Source: Deltaproteobacteria bacterium (GTDB lineage: Bacteria > Myxococcota_A > UBA9160 > PR03). From it: a stretch of 20,062 nucleotides of DNA. A model generated the notes under the pieces. The model saw only the letters and a list, made by a program, of their open reading frames with translations, searched no databases and was not told the DNA's origin. Of the stretch, positions 1 to 6,984 are shown one piece after another. A program made the translations under genes and the position numbers. The stretch covers positions 1 to 20,062 of the forward strand of contig JAGSPS010000027.1 of NCBI GenBank assembly GCA_018262315.1. Direction: 5' to 3'. Every line of letters starts with the position of its first letter. Within the stretch, counting starts at the first letter, position 1.

Positions 1-1
1 G

Positions 2-1294
2 ATCGGATCGTTCTACGTGCCCGGTGGCGGCTTTGCGGGCGCCTGGACGATGTACCCGCCGCTCTCGGCCAAACCGGAGTACGGACTCACGCCGCTCGGC
101 TCGACGCTCTTCATCGTCGCGGTCGCGCTCGAATTCGTGGCCTTCCTGATGGGCGGCATCAACTTCGTCACCACCGCGATGAATTCACGCGCGCCGGGCA
201 TGCGCATGTACGACATCCCGGTCGTGGTCTGGATGATCGTGGTCGCGAGCATCCTGTTCATGGCGTCGGTGGGACCGCTGATCGCGGGCGCCATCATGCT
301 GCTCTTCGACCAGAACCTCGGCACCGCGTTCTTCAATCCGGACAAGGGCGGCGACCCGGTCCTCTGGCAGCACCTGTTCTGGTTCTTCGGTCATCCCGAA
401 GTCTACGTGGTGCTGCTGCCGGCTGTGGGCATCGTGGCCGAGATCATCACGGTGATGAGCCGCAAGAAGCTCTTCGCCTACCGGACCGTCCTCTACACCA
501 CCTTCGGCACCGGCGTGCTCTCCTTCATGGTCTGGGCGCATCACCAGTTCATCGCCGGCATCGATCCGCGGATGGCGAACATCTTCACGATCACCACGCT
601 GCTGATCTCGATCCCGATCGCGGAGATGATGTTCGTCTACATCGCCACGCTCTACGGCGGATCGATCACGCTGAACACGCCGATGCTCTGGGCGCTCTCG
701 TTCATCGCCGAGTTCCTGATCGGCGGCGTTACGGGCATCTTCCTGGGCGCCAGCGGCACGGACATCTACCTGCACGACACCTACTTCGTGCTCGCCCACT
801 TCCACTACACGTTCTTTCCGATCGCCATCATCGGAACCTTCGCGGGGCTCAGCTTCTGGTTCCCGAAGATGTTCGGCCGGATGATGAACGACACGCTCGG
901 CAAGATTCACTTCTGGGGAACGATCCTCCCGTTCAACTGCATCTTCATCCCGCTCTTCGTGCTGGGCGCGGCGGGCGAGCACCGGCGCATCTTCGACTAC
1001 TCGTTGTTCCCCGAGCTGGCGCGGCCGGAGCTGCGGCACCTCGATCAGTTCGCGACCGTTGCACTGCTGATCATGCTCTCGTTCCAACTGGTGTTCTTCT
1101 ACAACCTCGTCACGAGCCTGCTCTGGGGCCCGAAGGCCGAGAAGAACCCGTGGCAGTCGAACACGCTCGAATGGACCGCGGATTCGCCGCCGCCGCACGG
1201 CAACTGGCCCGTGCTGCCGACGGTGTACCGCGGCCCCTACGAGTACAGCACGCCGGGTCGCGACCAGGACTTCTGGCCGCAGAACGTCCCGTGA
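2..1294 (+). CDS. ctaD: cytochrome c oxidase subunit I, 5' truncated
   Basis: This is the catalytic subunit of an aa3-type haem-copper oxygen reductase in the cytoplasmic membrane. The gene starts before the window; the frame is open from base 2, and about 430 residues remain. Visible motifs are HPEVY (codons 392-406: CuB histidine, D-channel glutamate, cross-linked tyrosine), the His-His CuB pair (539-544), and HDTY followed by AHFHY, with the haem a3 and haem a histidines at 797-799 and 803-805. The C-terminus has the typical NPW...TLEW...SPPP signature. The glutamate in HPEVY points to an A1-type enzyme. Oddly, the residues aligning with the K-channel Ser, Thr and Lys are Ala (437), Ile (617) and Met (626), with a Glu (623) just before the Met. 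Subunit III follows after 18 bases, so this is an operon. The family call is near certain; the proton-channel reading depends on my alignment from memory. Confidence 0.97.
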   Translation: MGSFYVPGGGFAGAWTMYPPLSAKPEYGLTPLGSTLFIVAVALEFVAFLMGGINFVTTAMNSRAPGMRMYDIPVVVWMIVVASILFMASVGPLIAGAIMLLFDQNLGTAFFNPDKGGDPVLWQHLFWFFGHPEVYVVLLPAVGIVAEIITVMSRKKLFAYRTVLYTTFGTGVLSFMVWAHHQFIAGIDPRMANIFTITTLLISIPIAEMMFVYIATLYGGSITLNTPMLWALSFIAEFLIGGVTGIFLGASGTDIYLHDTYFVLAHFHYTFFPIAIIGTFAGLSFWFPKMFGRMMNDTLGKIHFWGTILPFNCIFIPLFVLGAAGEHRRIFDYSLFPELARPELRHLDQFATVALLIMLSFQLVFFYNLVTSLLWGPKAEKNPWQSNTLEWTADSPPPHGNWPVLPTVYRGPYEYSTPGRDQDFWPQNVP

Positions 1295-1312
1295 GCCGGA
1301 GAGGACCCGTCG

Positions 1313-1891
1313 ATGTCCGCTAGCCCGATCGCCACCACCCGCACCGCCGCAGGCATGCCCACCGGCCGCCTCGCGGTCTGGTGGGTGATCGCCTCCGAGA
1401 TCGTGATCTTCGGCGGTCTCCTCGGCTCCTACATCATGTTCCGGCTGTCGCACGATGCCTTCGCCGCGCAGGCCGCGCACACCAATACGTGGATCGGCGC
1501 GGTGAACACGCTCGTGCTGTTGACCTCGAGCCTGTTCGCGGTGCTCGGTCACAAGGCGGCCGACGCGGGAGACGGTCCCAAGGCAGCCAGGCTGCTCTAC
1601 CTGACGGCGGGCGGTGGCCTGCTCTTCGCATCGATCAAGTTCCTCTACGAATGGCCCCATGAGATCCACGAGGGTTTCACGATCTCATCGGGCACCTTCT
1701 GGTCGTTCTACTACACGGCGGCCGGCATCCACGCTGCGCACGTGATTGCGGGCGTCGTGATCATGTTGATCATCGCGCCTCGAGCGAAGCGGAACCTCGA
1801 CCTCCACCGCGTCGAGCTGATCGGGCTCTACTGGCACTTCGTCGACGTGGTCTGGATCTTCCTCTTCCCGCTGCTCTACATCGCGAAATGA
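1313..1891 (+). CDS. ctaE: cytochrome c oxidase subunit III
   Basis: This 192-residue integral membrane protein of the COX3/CyoC family has about five hydrophobic helices, the short bacterial form lacking the first two helices of the mitochondrial subunit. It ends with the family signature WHFVDVVWIFLFPLLYI. Subunit III has no metal; in the family it stabilises subunit I and its proton uptake. The ATG at 1313 is preceded by GGAGAGG (1298-1304) at 8 bases. It lies between subunit I and a subunit IV-like gene in the same operon. A second, more divergent subunit III follows at 2318, so this copy, which keeps the full WHFVD signature, is the likelier conventional partner of subunit I. Confidence 0.95.
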   Translation: MSASPIATTRTAAGMPTGRLAVWWVIASEIVIFGGLLGSYIMFRLSHDAFAAQAAHTNTWIGAVNTLVLLTSSLFAVLGHKAADAGDGPKAARLLYLTAGGGLLFASIKFLYEWPHEIHEGFTISSGTFWSFYYTAAGIHAAHVIAGVVIMLIIAPRAKRNLDLHRVELIGLYWHFVDVVWIFLFPLLYIAK

Positions 1892-1898
1892 GGACCGC

Positions 1899-2300
1899 AT
1901 GAGTCTCCACGATCACGCGCCCGTCGAACCCGGTTACGAAGTGCACACCCACCACGGCGACTACATCCGGATCTGGGCGATCCTGGTCGTGCTGCTGGTG
2001 GTGAGCGTGGCGGGTCCCTTCTTCGGCCATCCCCTGGTCACGCTCGTCACCGCCTTCGGCATTGCGGTGGTGAAGGCCTATCTCGTGGCCAAGAACTTCA
2101 TGCACATCAATGTGGCGCCGCGCTACGTGGCGTACCTGGTCGGCACCTGTCTGATGTTCATGCTGCTCTTCTTCGCCGGCGCAGCGCCGGACGTGATGAA
2201 GTCCGACGGCACGAATTGGAACAAGCCGGCCTGGGTCGCCGCCCACGAGGCGGCCGTGCACGGCGGTGCCGGGCACGGAGAAGCGGCGCACCACGAGTAG
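1899..2300 (+). CDS. cytochrome c oxidase subunit IV-like membrane protein
   Basis: A 133-residue protein with a short His-rich N-terminus, three hydrophobic helices (roughly residues 25-43, 47-67 and 74-95) and a His/Ala-rich tail. The KAYLVAKNFMHI segment in the second helix region and the three-helix layout match the prokaryotic cytochrome c oxidase subunit IV family (CtaF/CyoD-like). Family members are small accessory subunits that help assembly or CuB loading. The ATG lies 7 bases after the subunit III stop, with GAGGA overlapping that stop as a Shine-Dalgarno site. The histidines at both ends (HDH, HTHH, HGGAGHGEAAHH) could bind metal, but that is inference. Confidence 0.85.
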   Translation: MSLHDHAPVEPGYEVHTHHGDYIRIWAILVVLLVVSVAGPFFGHPLVTLVTAFGIAVVKAYLVAKNFMHINVAPRYVAYLVGTCLMFMLLFFAGAAPDVMKSDGTNWNKPAWVAAHEAAVHGGAGHGEAAHHE

Positions 2301-2307
2301 GGATTCT

Positions 2308-2312
2308 GGAGG
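2308..2312 (+). promoter_or_regulatory. Shine-Dalgarno site deciding a TTG start
   Basis: GGAGG lies 5 bases before TTG 2318. It is the best ribosome-binding signal upstream of the second subunit III, and no ATG or GTG is placed as well, so TTG was taken as the start. Confidence 0.7.
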
Positions 2313-2317
2313 CCTGC

Positions 2318-2908
2318 TTGGCGATCCAGCGCAGTGGACGCATTCACGTCGTCGCCGAAGCGCGCACCCCGCAGCTTCTGCCGAGCGGCGTGCTCGGCAT
2401 GCTGATCTTCGTGTTCGCCGAGCTGATGCTCTTCGGCGGGATGATCAGCGCATTCACGATCCTCAAGTCGGCGGCGGCCGTGTGGCCTCCCCCGGGTCAA
2501 CCGCGGCTTCCCTTCGAGCAGACCGGCATCAATACGCTGCTGCTGATGGCGAGCGGGGCGATGCTGGTCTTCACGCGACGCCTCTTCCAGCGCGACCGCG
2601 CGAAGGCGCGCATCCCGCTGGCGATCGCGATGGGACTCGGCGCCGCTTTCATCGCGCTGCAGGGTGTCGAGTGGGTGGCGTTGCTGCGCCAGGGGCTGAC
2701 ACTCACGTCGAGCAGCCTCGGCTCGTTTTTCTACCTGATCATCGGCCTGCACGCACTGCACGCGGCGGTCGCGCTCGGCGTCCTCGGCCATGCCTGGCTG
2801 CGCCTCCAGCGCGGCTGGCTCGCCTCGAGTCAGCTCGCGACCGCCGAGGTGCTCTGGTATTTCGTGGTGGGCGTCTGGCCGCTGCTCTACCTGGTGGTGT
2901 ACCGATGA
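2318..2908 (+). CDS. second, divergent cytochrome c oxidase subunit III-like protein
   Basis: A 196-residue membrane protein with about five helices and a COX3/CyoC fold. It keeps the family pattern of an acidic residue in the first helix (FAELMLFGGMI) and GSFFYLIIGLHALH, but its C-terminal signature reads EVLWYFVVGVWPLLYLVVY. There the usual WHFVD His and Asp are replaced by Tyr and Val. TTG 2318 was chosen because of the GGAGG five bases upstream; the frame is open further upstream but that part overlaps the previous gene and looks non-native. Its stop overlaps the next start (ATGA). It may be an extra subunit of the same oxidase or a degenerated paralogue; the sequence alone does not decide. 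Confidence 0.85.
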   Translation: MAIQRSGRIHVVAEARTPQLLPSGVLGMLIFVFAELMLFGGMISAFTILKSAAAVWPPPGQPRLPFEQTGINTLLLMASGAMLVFTRRLFQRDRAKARIPLAIAMGLGAAFIALQGVEWVALLRQGLTLTSSSLGSFFYLIIGLHALHAAVALGVLGHAWLRLQRGWLASSQLATAEVLWYFVVGVWPLLYLVVYR

Positions 2909-3189
2909 GCGCAAGAATCCGCCGAACGCTGGTCCCGCTCGCCCTCGCGCTCGCCCTCGCGACGCCCCGGATCGCCGCCGCCTGCGCGGTGTGTCTGGGC
3001 GGCACGGGTGGCGGGACGCAGCGCGCCTTCGCGATCGGCACGCTCTTCCTGTCGGTGCTGCCGCTCGCGGTGATCGGCGGGGCGATCTTGTACCTGCGCC
3101 ATCGCGCGAAGACGCTCGAGCGCGAGGCGAATGCCCGCCGCGTCGCGACGCCGAGCGGCCTCGTCAGTCGATCAGCTTCGTCGCGGTGA
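2905..3189 (+). CDS. small exported CxxC membrane protein at the end of the oxidase operon
   Basis: A 94-residue protein starting in a 4-base ATGA overlap with the preceding subunit III gene, so probably translationally coupled. It has a basic N-terminus and a hydrophobic signal sequence (residues 8-26). A CAVC motif (Cys27, Cys30) follows directly, then a Gly-rich linker, a second hydrophobic helix (about 42-64) and a basic tail. The first Cys could also be read as a weak lipobox. Small proteins with Cys-x-x-Cys just after the signal sequence occur near oxidase genes in several phyla, as far as I recall. A role in copper delivery or thiol chemistry during oxidase assembly is inference. Its last 26 bases overlap the end of the convergent gene at 3164-3349. 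Confidence 0.75.
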   Translation: MSARIRRTLVPLALALALATPRIAAACAVCLGGTGGGTQRAFAIGTLFLSVLPLAVIGGAILYLRHRAKTLEREANARRVATPSGLVSRSASSR

Positions 3190-3349
3190 TCAGCAGCCCG
3201 ACGCCAGCCCCGCCGATCATCCCGGCGAGGATGCGGCGCGCCGCCGACCAGTCGTCGGTGAGCAGCGCGTAACCGAGACCGGCTCCCAGCAGCGTACAGC
3301 CGATGAAGATCGCGCTGATCACGGGGTGTCGTCGTACCAGGTTGCGCAT
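3164..3349 (-). CDS. small two-helix membrane protein downstream of leuS
   Basis: A 61-residue protein, family not recognised. It has a basic N-terminus (MRNLVRRH), a hydrophobic helix at about 9-28, a short polar loop rich in Asp/Arg, then a second Gly-rich helix at about 38-56. The ATG at 3349 lies 5 bases beyond the leuS stop, with AGGAAG as ribosome-binding site overlapping that stop, so it is probably co-transcribed with leuS. Its end overlaps the convergent oxidase-operon gene by 26 bases. The coupling to leuS and the membrane-like composition make it a credible gene; function unknown. Confidence 0.65.
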   Translation of the reverse strand: MRNLVRRHPVISAIFIGCTLLGAGLGYALLTDDWSAARRILAGMIGGAGVGLLITATKLID

Positions 3350-3354
3350 GCTTC

Positions 3355-5988
3355 CTAGATCACGATGTTCACGAGGCGGCCCTTGACCACGATCACCTTG
3401 CGCGGCGTCCGTCCCTCGAGATGGCGCTGCACGTTCGCGTCGGCGAGCGCCGCGGCGCGCAGCGCGTCGTCGCCCGCGTTTGCCGCGACCTCCACTTCCG
3501 CGCGACGTTTGCCGTTCACCTGGACCGCGATCGTGACCGTCTCCGCGACCAGCAGCGCGGGGTCGGCCGCCGGCCACGGCGCGTAGGCGATCGACTCGCG
3601 ATGGCCGAGTCTCTCCCACAGTTCCTCGGCGATGTGCGGCGCGAACGGCGCGAGCAGCCGCACGAACGCATCGGCCGCGTCGCGCGCGATCGGCGCGTCG
3701 CGGGCGATGTCGCGCACGAACACCATCAGCTTCGCAATGGCAGTGTTGAAGCGCATCGCCTCGACGTCGTCGCTGACGCCCTGCACCGTCGTCGCGAGCA
3801 GGCGCGCCTGGGCGGGCGTTCCGATTCCCTCCGGCAGCGAACGCGCCGGTTCGCCGGGCGCATCCTCGTCCACGAGCAGGCGCCAGGAGCGCTGCAGGAA
3901 GCGGAACACGCCGAGGATGCCCTCGGTGGTCCACGGCGCTTCCTTGTCGATCGGGCCGAGGAAGAGTTCGTAGAGTCGCAGCGAGTCGGCCCCGAACTCC
4001 GCGACCACCTCGTCGGGATTCACGACGTTGCCGCGACTCTTCGACATCTTCTCGATCACTTCCTCGAGCTCGAGGCCGGGGATCGAAGCGTGTTGGAAGC
4101 CGCCGTCGCCGCTGTGCTGCACCTGATCATTCGGCACGAAGCGCGCTCTCACCGGGCGACCGTCCGAACTCGCGACGCTGCCTTCGCCGGACGCTCGCAC
4201 CTCGCGAAACGAGTAGCGGCGCGGGTTGACGCTCGGGTCGTCACTGATGTTGTCGTCGAAGTAGCGATAGCTGGCGCCGAGGATCATCCCCTGGTTCACC
4301 AGCTTCTGGAACGGCTCGACCGTGTGTACCAACCCGAGGTCGTAGAGCACCTTGTGCCAGAAACGCGCGTAGAGCAGGTGCAGCACCGCGTGTTCGGCCC
4401 CGCCGACGTAGAGGTCGACGGGCATCCAGTAGCGCTCGGCTTCCGGAGAGAACGGCGCGGTGTCGTTCCTGGGGTCGACGAAGCGCAGGAAGTACCAGCA
4501 GCTACCGGCCCACTGCGGCATCGTGTTGCGATCGCGGCGCGCGGGACGACCGGTCGCCGGATCGGTCGTCACGATCCAATCTGTCGCGCGTTCGAGCGGC
4601 GTCTCGCGGTCGCCCACCGGGCGGAAGTCGTCGAGTTCGGGAAGCCGCAGCGGAAGTTCGCTCTCGCCCACGAGCTTCACGCTGCCGTCTTCGAGGTGCA
4701 GCACTGGGAAAGGCTCGCCCCAATAGCGCTGCCGGCTGAACAGCCAGTCGCGCAGCTTGTAGGTGACCGCACCTTTCCCGTGACTTTCCGATTCGATCCA
4801 ATCGATGATGCGTCGCTTGGCTTGTGCCGTCGGGAGTCCGCTGATGAATCCCGAAGCGACCGAGACGCCTTCGCCGGTGCTCGGGAGTTCCTGACCCTTC
4901 ACATCGACGACTTTTCTGATTGGAAGTCCCCATTGACCTGCGAATTCGAAGTCGCGCTCGTCGTGGGCGGGCACCGCCATGATTGCGCCGGTGCCGTAGC
5001 CGGCGAGCACGTAGTCGGCGATCCAGATCGGGATGCGCTCGCCGCTGCCTGGATTCACCGCGAAGGCGCCGGTTGCGACGCCGGTCTTGGTCTTCGCGTC
5101 GGCGACACGCGCGCGTTCGCTCCTGCGCGCGGCGGCTTCGACGTAGGCCGCGACGGCCGAGCGCTGCGCGGGCGTCGTGATGACACCGACCAGCGCGTGC
5201 TCTGGCGCGAGCACCATGTAGGTGGCGCCGAAGAGCGTGTCGGGCCGCGTCGTGAAGACTTCGATCGCGAGATCCGTGTGATCGGCGACCGGAAAGCGCA
5301 GCTGCGCGCCCTCGCTGCGGCCGATCCAGTCGCGCTGCATCTTCTTGATCGGCTCGGGCCAGTCGACGCCGTCGAGATCGGCGATCAGGCGGTCGGCGTA
5401 GGCGGTGATGCGGAGCATCCACTGCTTCATCGGCAGCCGCACCACCGGATGGCCGCCGCGCTCGCTCTTGCCGTCGATGACTTCCTCGTTCGCGAGCACG
5501 GTGCCGAGCGCAGGGCACCAGTTGACCGCCACTTCCGCTTCGTAGGCGAGGCCGCGCTCGAAGAGCTTGCAGAAGATCCACTGCGTCCAGCGGTAGTAGC
5601 CGGGATCGGTGGTGTCGATTTCGCGCGACCAGTCGTAGGAGAAGCCGAGAGCGTCGATCTGGCGCTTGAAGGTCTCGATGTTGCGGCGCGTGGTGACGCG
5701 CGGGTGCGTGCCGGTTTCGATCGCGTACTGCTCCGCCGGCAGGCCGAAGGCGTCCCAGCCCATCGGGTGCAGCACGCTGAAGCCGCGCATGCGCTTGAAG
5801 CGAGCCAGCACGTCGGTCGCGATGTAACCCTTCGGGTGGCCGACGTGGAGGCCGGCGCCGGACGGGTACGGAAACATGTCGAGCACGTAGTACTTGGGCT
5901 TGCGCGGGTCGATCTCGGCGCGGAAGGTGGCGTGTTCCCGCCACGTCGCCTGCCAACGGGGCTCGATCCGTTTCGGGTCGTACGGCAT
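3355..5988 (-). CDS. leuS: leucyl-tRNA synthetase
   Basis: An 877-residue class I aminoacyl-tRNA synthetase that charges tRNA-Leu in the cytoplasm. The catalytic HIGH motif is HVGH at residues 48-51 and the KMSKS loop is at residues 647-651. The CP1 editing domain, which removes mischarged amino acids, shows TTRPDTLFG near residue 241 and GTGAIMAVPAHDERD around 330-345. Between the NQGMILG segment and KMSKS is an insertion of about 65 residues in the place of the leucine-specific domain of other bacterial LeuRS. The C-terminus ends in the usual VKGRLVNIVI. Length is normal for the family (about 860). Start ATG 5988 gives the standard MPYDPKRIEPRWQ N-terminus. It is divergent from ppsR with only 51 bases between the starts. 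Confidence 0.98.
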   Translation of the reverse strand: MPYDPKRIEPRWQATWREHATFRAEIDPRKPKYYVLDMFPYPSGAGLHVGHPKGYIATDVLARFKRMRGFSVLHPMGWDAFGLPAEQYAIETGTHPRVTTRRNIETFKRQIDALGFSYDWSREIDTTDPGYYRWTQWIFCKLFERGLAYEAEVAVNWCPALGTVLANEEVIDGKSERGGHPVVRLPMKQWMLRITAYADRLIADLDGVDWPEPIKKMQRDWIGRSEGAQLRFPVADHTDLAIEVFTTRPDTLFGATYMVLAPEHALVGVITTPAQRSAVAAYVEAAARRSERARVADAKTKTGVATGAFAVNPGSGERIPIWIADYVLAGYGTGAIMAVPAHDERDFEFAGQWGLPIRKVVDVKGQELPSTGEGVSVASGFISGLPTAQAKRRIIDWIESESHGKGAVTYKLRDWLFSRQRYWGEPFPVLHLEDGSVKLVGESELPLRLPELDDFRPVGDRETPLERATDWIVTTDPATGRPARRDRNTMPQWAGSCWYFLRFVDPRNDTAPFSPEAERYWMPVDLYVGGAEHAVLHLLYARFWHKVLYDLGLVHTVEPFQKLVNQGMILGASYRYFDDNISDDPSVNPRRYSFREVRASGEGSVASSDGRPVRARFVPNDQVQHSGDGGFQHASIPGLELEEVIEKMSKSRGNVVNPDEVVAEFGADSLRLYELFLGPIDKEAPWTTEGILGVFRFLQRSWRLLVDEDAPGEPARSLPEGIGTPAQARLLATTVQGVSDDVEAMRFNTAIAKLMVFVRDIARDAPIARDAADAFVRLLAPFAPHIAEELWERLGHRESIAYAPWPAADPALLVAETVTIAVQVNGKRRAEVEVAANAGDDALRAAALADANVQRHLEGRTPRKVIVVKGRLVNIVI

Positions 5989-6039
5989 GGGGCGTCACGA
6001 TAGCGTCCGGATCTGCGCTTCGGAGCTAAGCTGCGCGAC

Positions 6040-6945
6040 GTGAGCGACAAGTCAGCGCAGAGTCTTTCGCCGCGGGCGCAGCAGCCGCCGCGGCCCGAGA
6101 CGCCGCCGGAGTCCGAGGACTTCGCCGAAGTCTTCGTCGTCTCCGATGGTACCGGCGAAACGGCGGCCGACACCGTGCGCGCCGCGATGCTGCAGTTCCA
6201 CGCCCGATGGCGCATGCGCACCTTCCCCGACGTGCGCAGCGCCGCGCAGGCGCGCAACCTGGTCGAGGCGGCTGGACGCGTGGGCGCGTTGATCGTGTTC
6301 ACCGTGGTGAACCGCGACGCGGCGCAAGTGCTGCGCGATCACGGCGCCTCGCTCGGGGTTCCCTGCGTCGACCTGCTCGGGCCGCTGATCTCGAACATCG
6401 CCGAGCACCTGCACGCCGAGCCGCGGCTCGAGCCGGGTCTGCTGCACGGACTCTCGGACGCCTATTTCAAGCGCATCGAGGCGGTGGAGTTCGCGGTGCG
6501 GCACGACGACGGCGCGAATCTCCATACCCTGCACGGCGCCGACATCGTGCTCACGGGCGTGTCGCGCACCTCCAAGACGCCGCTCTCGATGTATCTCGCG
6601 CAACGCGGCTACAAGACCGGCAACGTGCCGCTGGTGCCGGGTGTCGAACCGCCGCGGCAACTCTTCGATCTGAATCCGCGGAAGGTGTTCGGCCTGGTCG
6701 GCGACGTCGAGAACCTGACCGCGATGCGCCGCGCCCGCGCCCGTTCGATGCACAGCGGTGCTTCCAGCCAGTACGCCAACGCCGAGGCGATTTCGCGCGA
6801 ACTCGACGAGTCGATGCGGCTGTTCCGCACGCGCGGTTGGCGCGTGATCGACGTCTCCGGTCGCGCCGTCGAAGAGAACGCGTCGCGCATCCTCGAGCTG
6901 GTCCAGGCGTTTCCGGGCGCTGCTGGGGGCGACGGAGCGGAATAG
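6040..6945 (+). CDS. ppsR: PEP synthase / pyruvate phosphate dikinase regulatory protein
   Basis: A 301-residue member of the DUF299 family: a bifunctional ADP-dependent kinase and Pi-dependent pyrophosphorylase. Known members phosphorylate, and so inactivate, PEP synthase or pyruvate phosphate dikinase on a threonine, and then reactivate it. SDGTGETA at residues 35-42 is the N-terminal signature, and GVSRTSKTP from residue 173 is the P-loop-like nucleotide site (Lys179, Thr180). The first ~28 residues are a Pro/Ser-rich extension. The GTG at 6040 was chosen as the first plausible start after the leuS region; its Shine-Dalgarno site is poor (GGAG at 6022-6025 is 14 bases away), so the true start could differ. 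No ppsA or ppdK target is in the window. Confidence 0.95.
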   Translation: MSDKSAQSLSPRAQQPPRPETPPESEDFAEVFVVSDGTGETAADTVRAAMLQFHARWRMRTFPDVRSAAQARNLVEAAGRVGALIVFTVVNRDAAQVLRDHGASLGVPCVDLLGPLISNIAEHLHAEPRLEPGLLHGLSDAYFKRIEAVEFAVRHDDGANLHTLHGADIVLTGVSRTSKTPLSMYLAQRGYKTGNVPLVPGVEPPRQLFDLNPRKVFGLVGDVENLTAMRRARARSMHSGASSQYANAEAISRELDESMRLFRTRGWRVIDVSGRAVEENASRILELVQAFPGAAGGDGAE

Positions 6946-6959
6946 CCGAGACGGCGAAG

Positions 6960-6984
6960 GCCGGATCGCTGGCAGCGACCCGGC
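6960..6984. terminator. hairpin between convergent genes
   Basis: GCCGG (6960-6964) and TCGCT (6966-6970) pair with AGCGA (6974-6978) and CCGGC (6980-6984). This gives a 5+5 bp stem with one A/C mismatch and a GGC loop. It sits between the convergent ppsR and RND genes and touches the RND stop codon at 6985. There is no T-run on either side, so it is only a candidate bidirectional terminator or 3'-end stabiliser. Confidence 0.4.

Noticed and set aside
185..1669. Long open frame on the minus strand across the oxidase genes
   Set aside because: Arg/Glu/His-rich shadow of high-GC codons; the plus-strand oxidase reading has clear family motifs.
2216..2317. Earlier start of the second subunit III at 2216
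   Set aside because: It would overlap the subunit IV gene by 85 bases and adds an Arg-rich non-family stretch; TTG 2318 has GGAGG.
3421..6003. 860-codon open frame on the plus strand opposite leuS
   Set aside because: leuS on the other strand has all motifs; this frame gives an Arg/Asp/Val-rich string with no domain.
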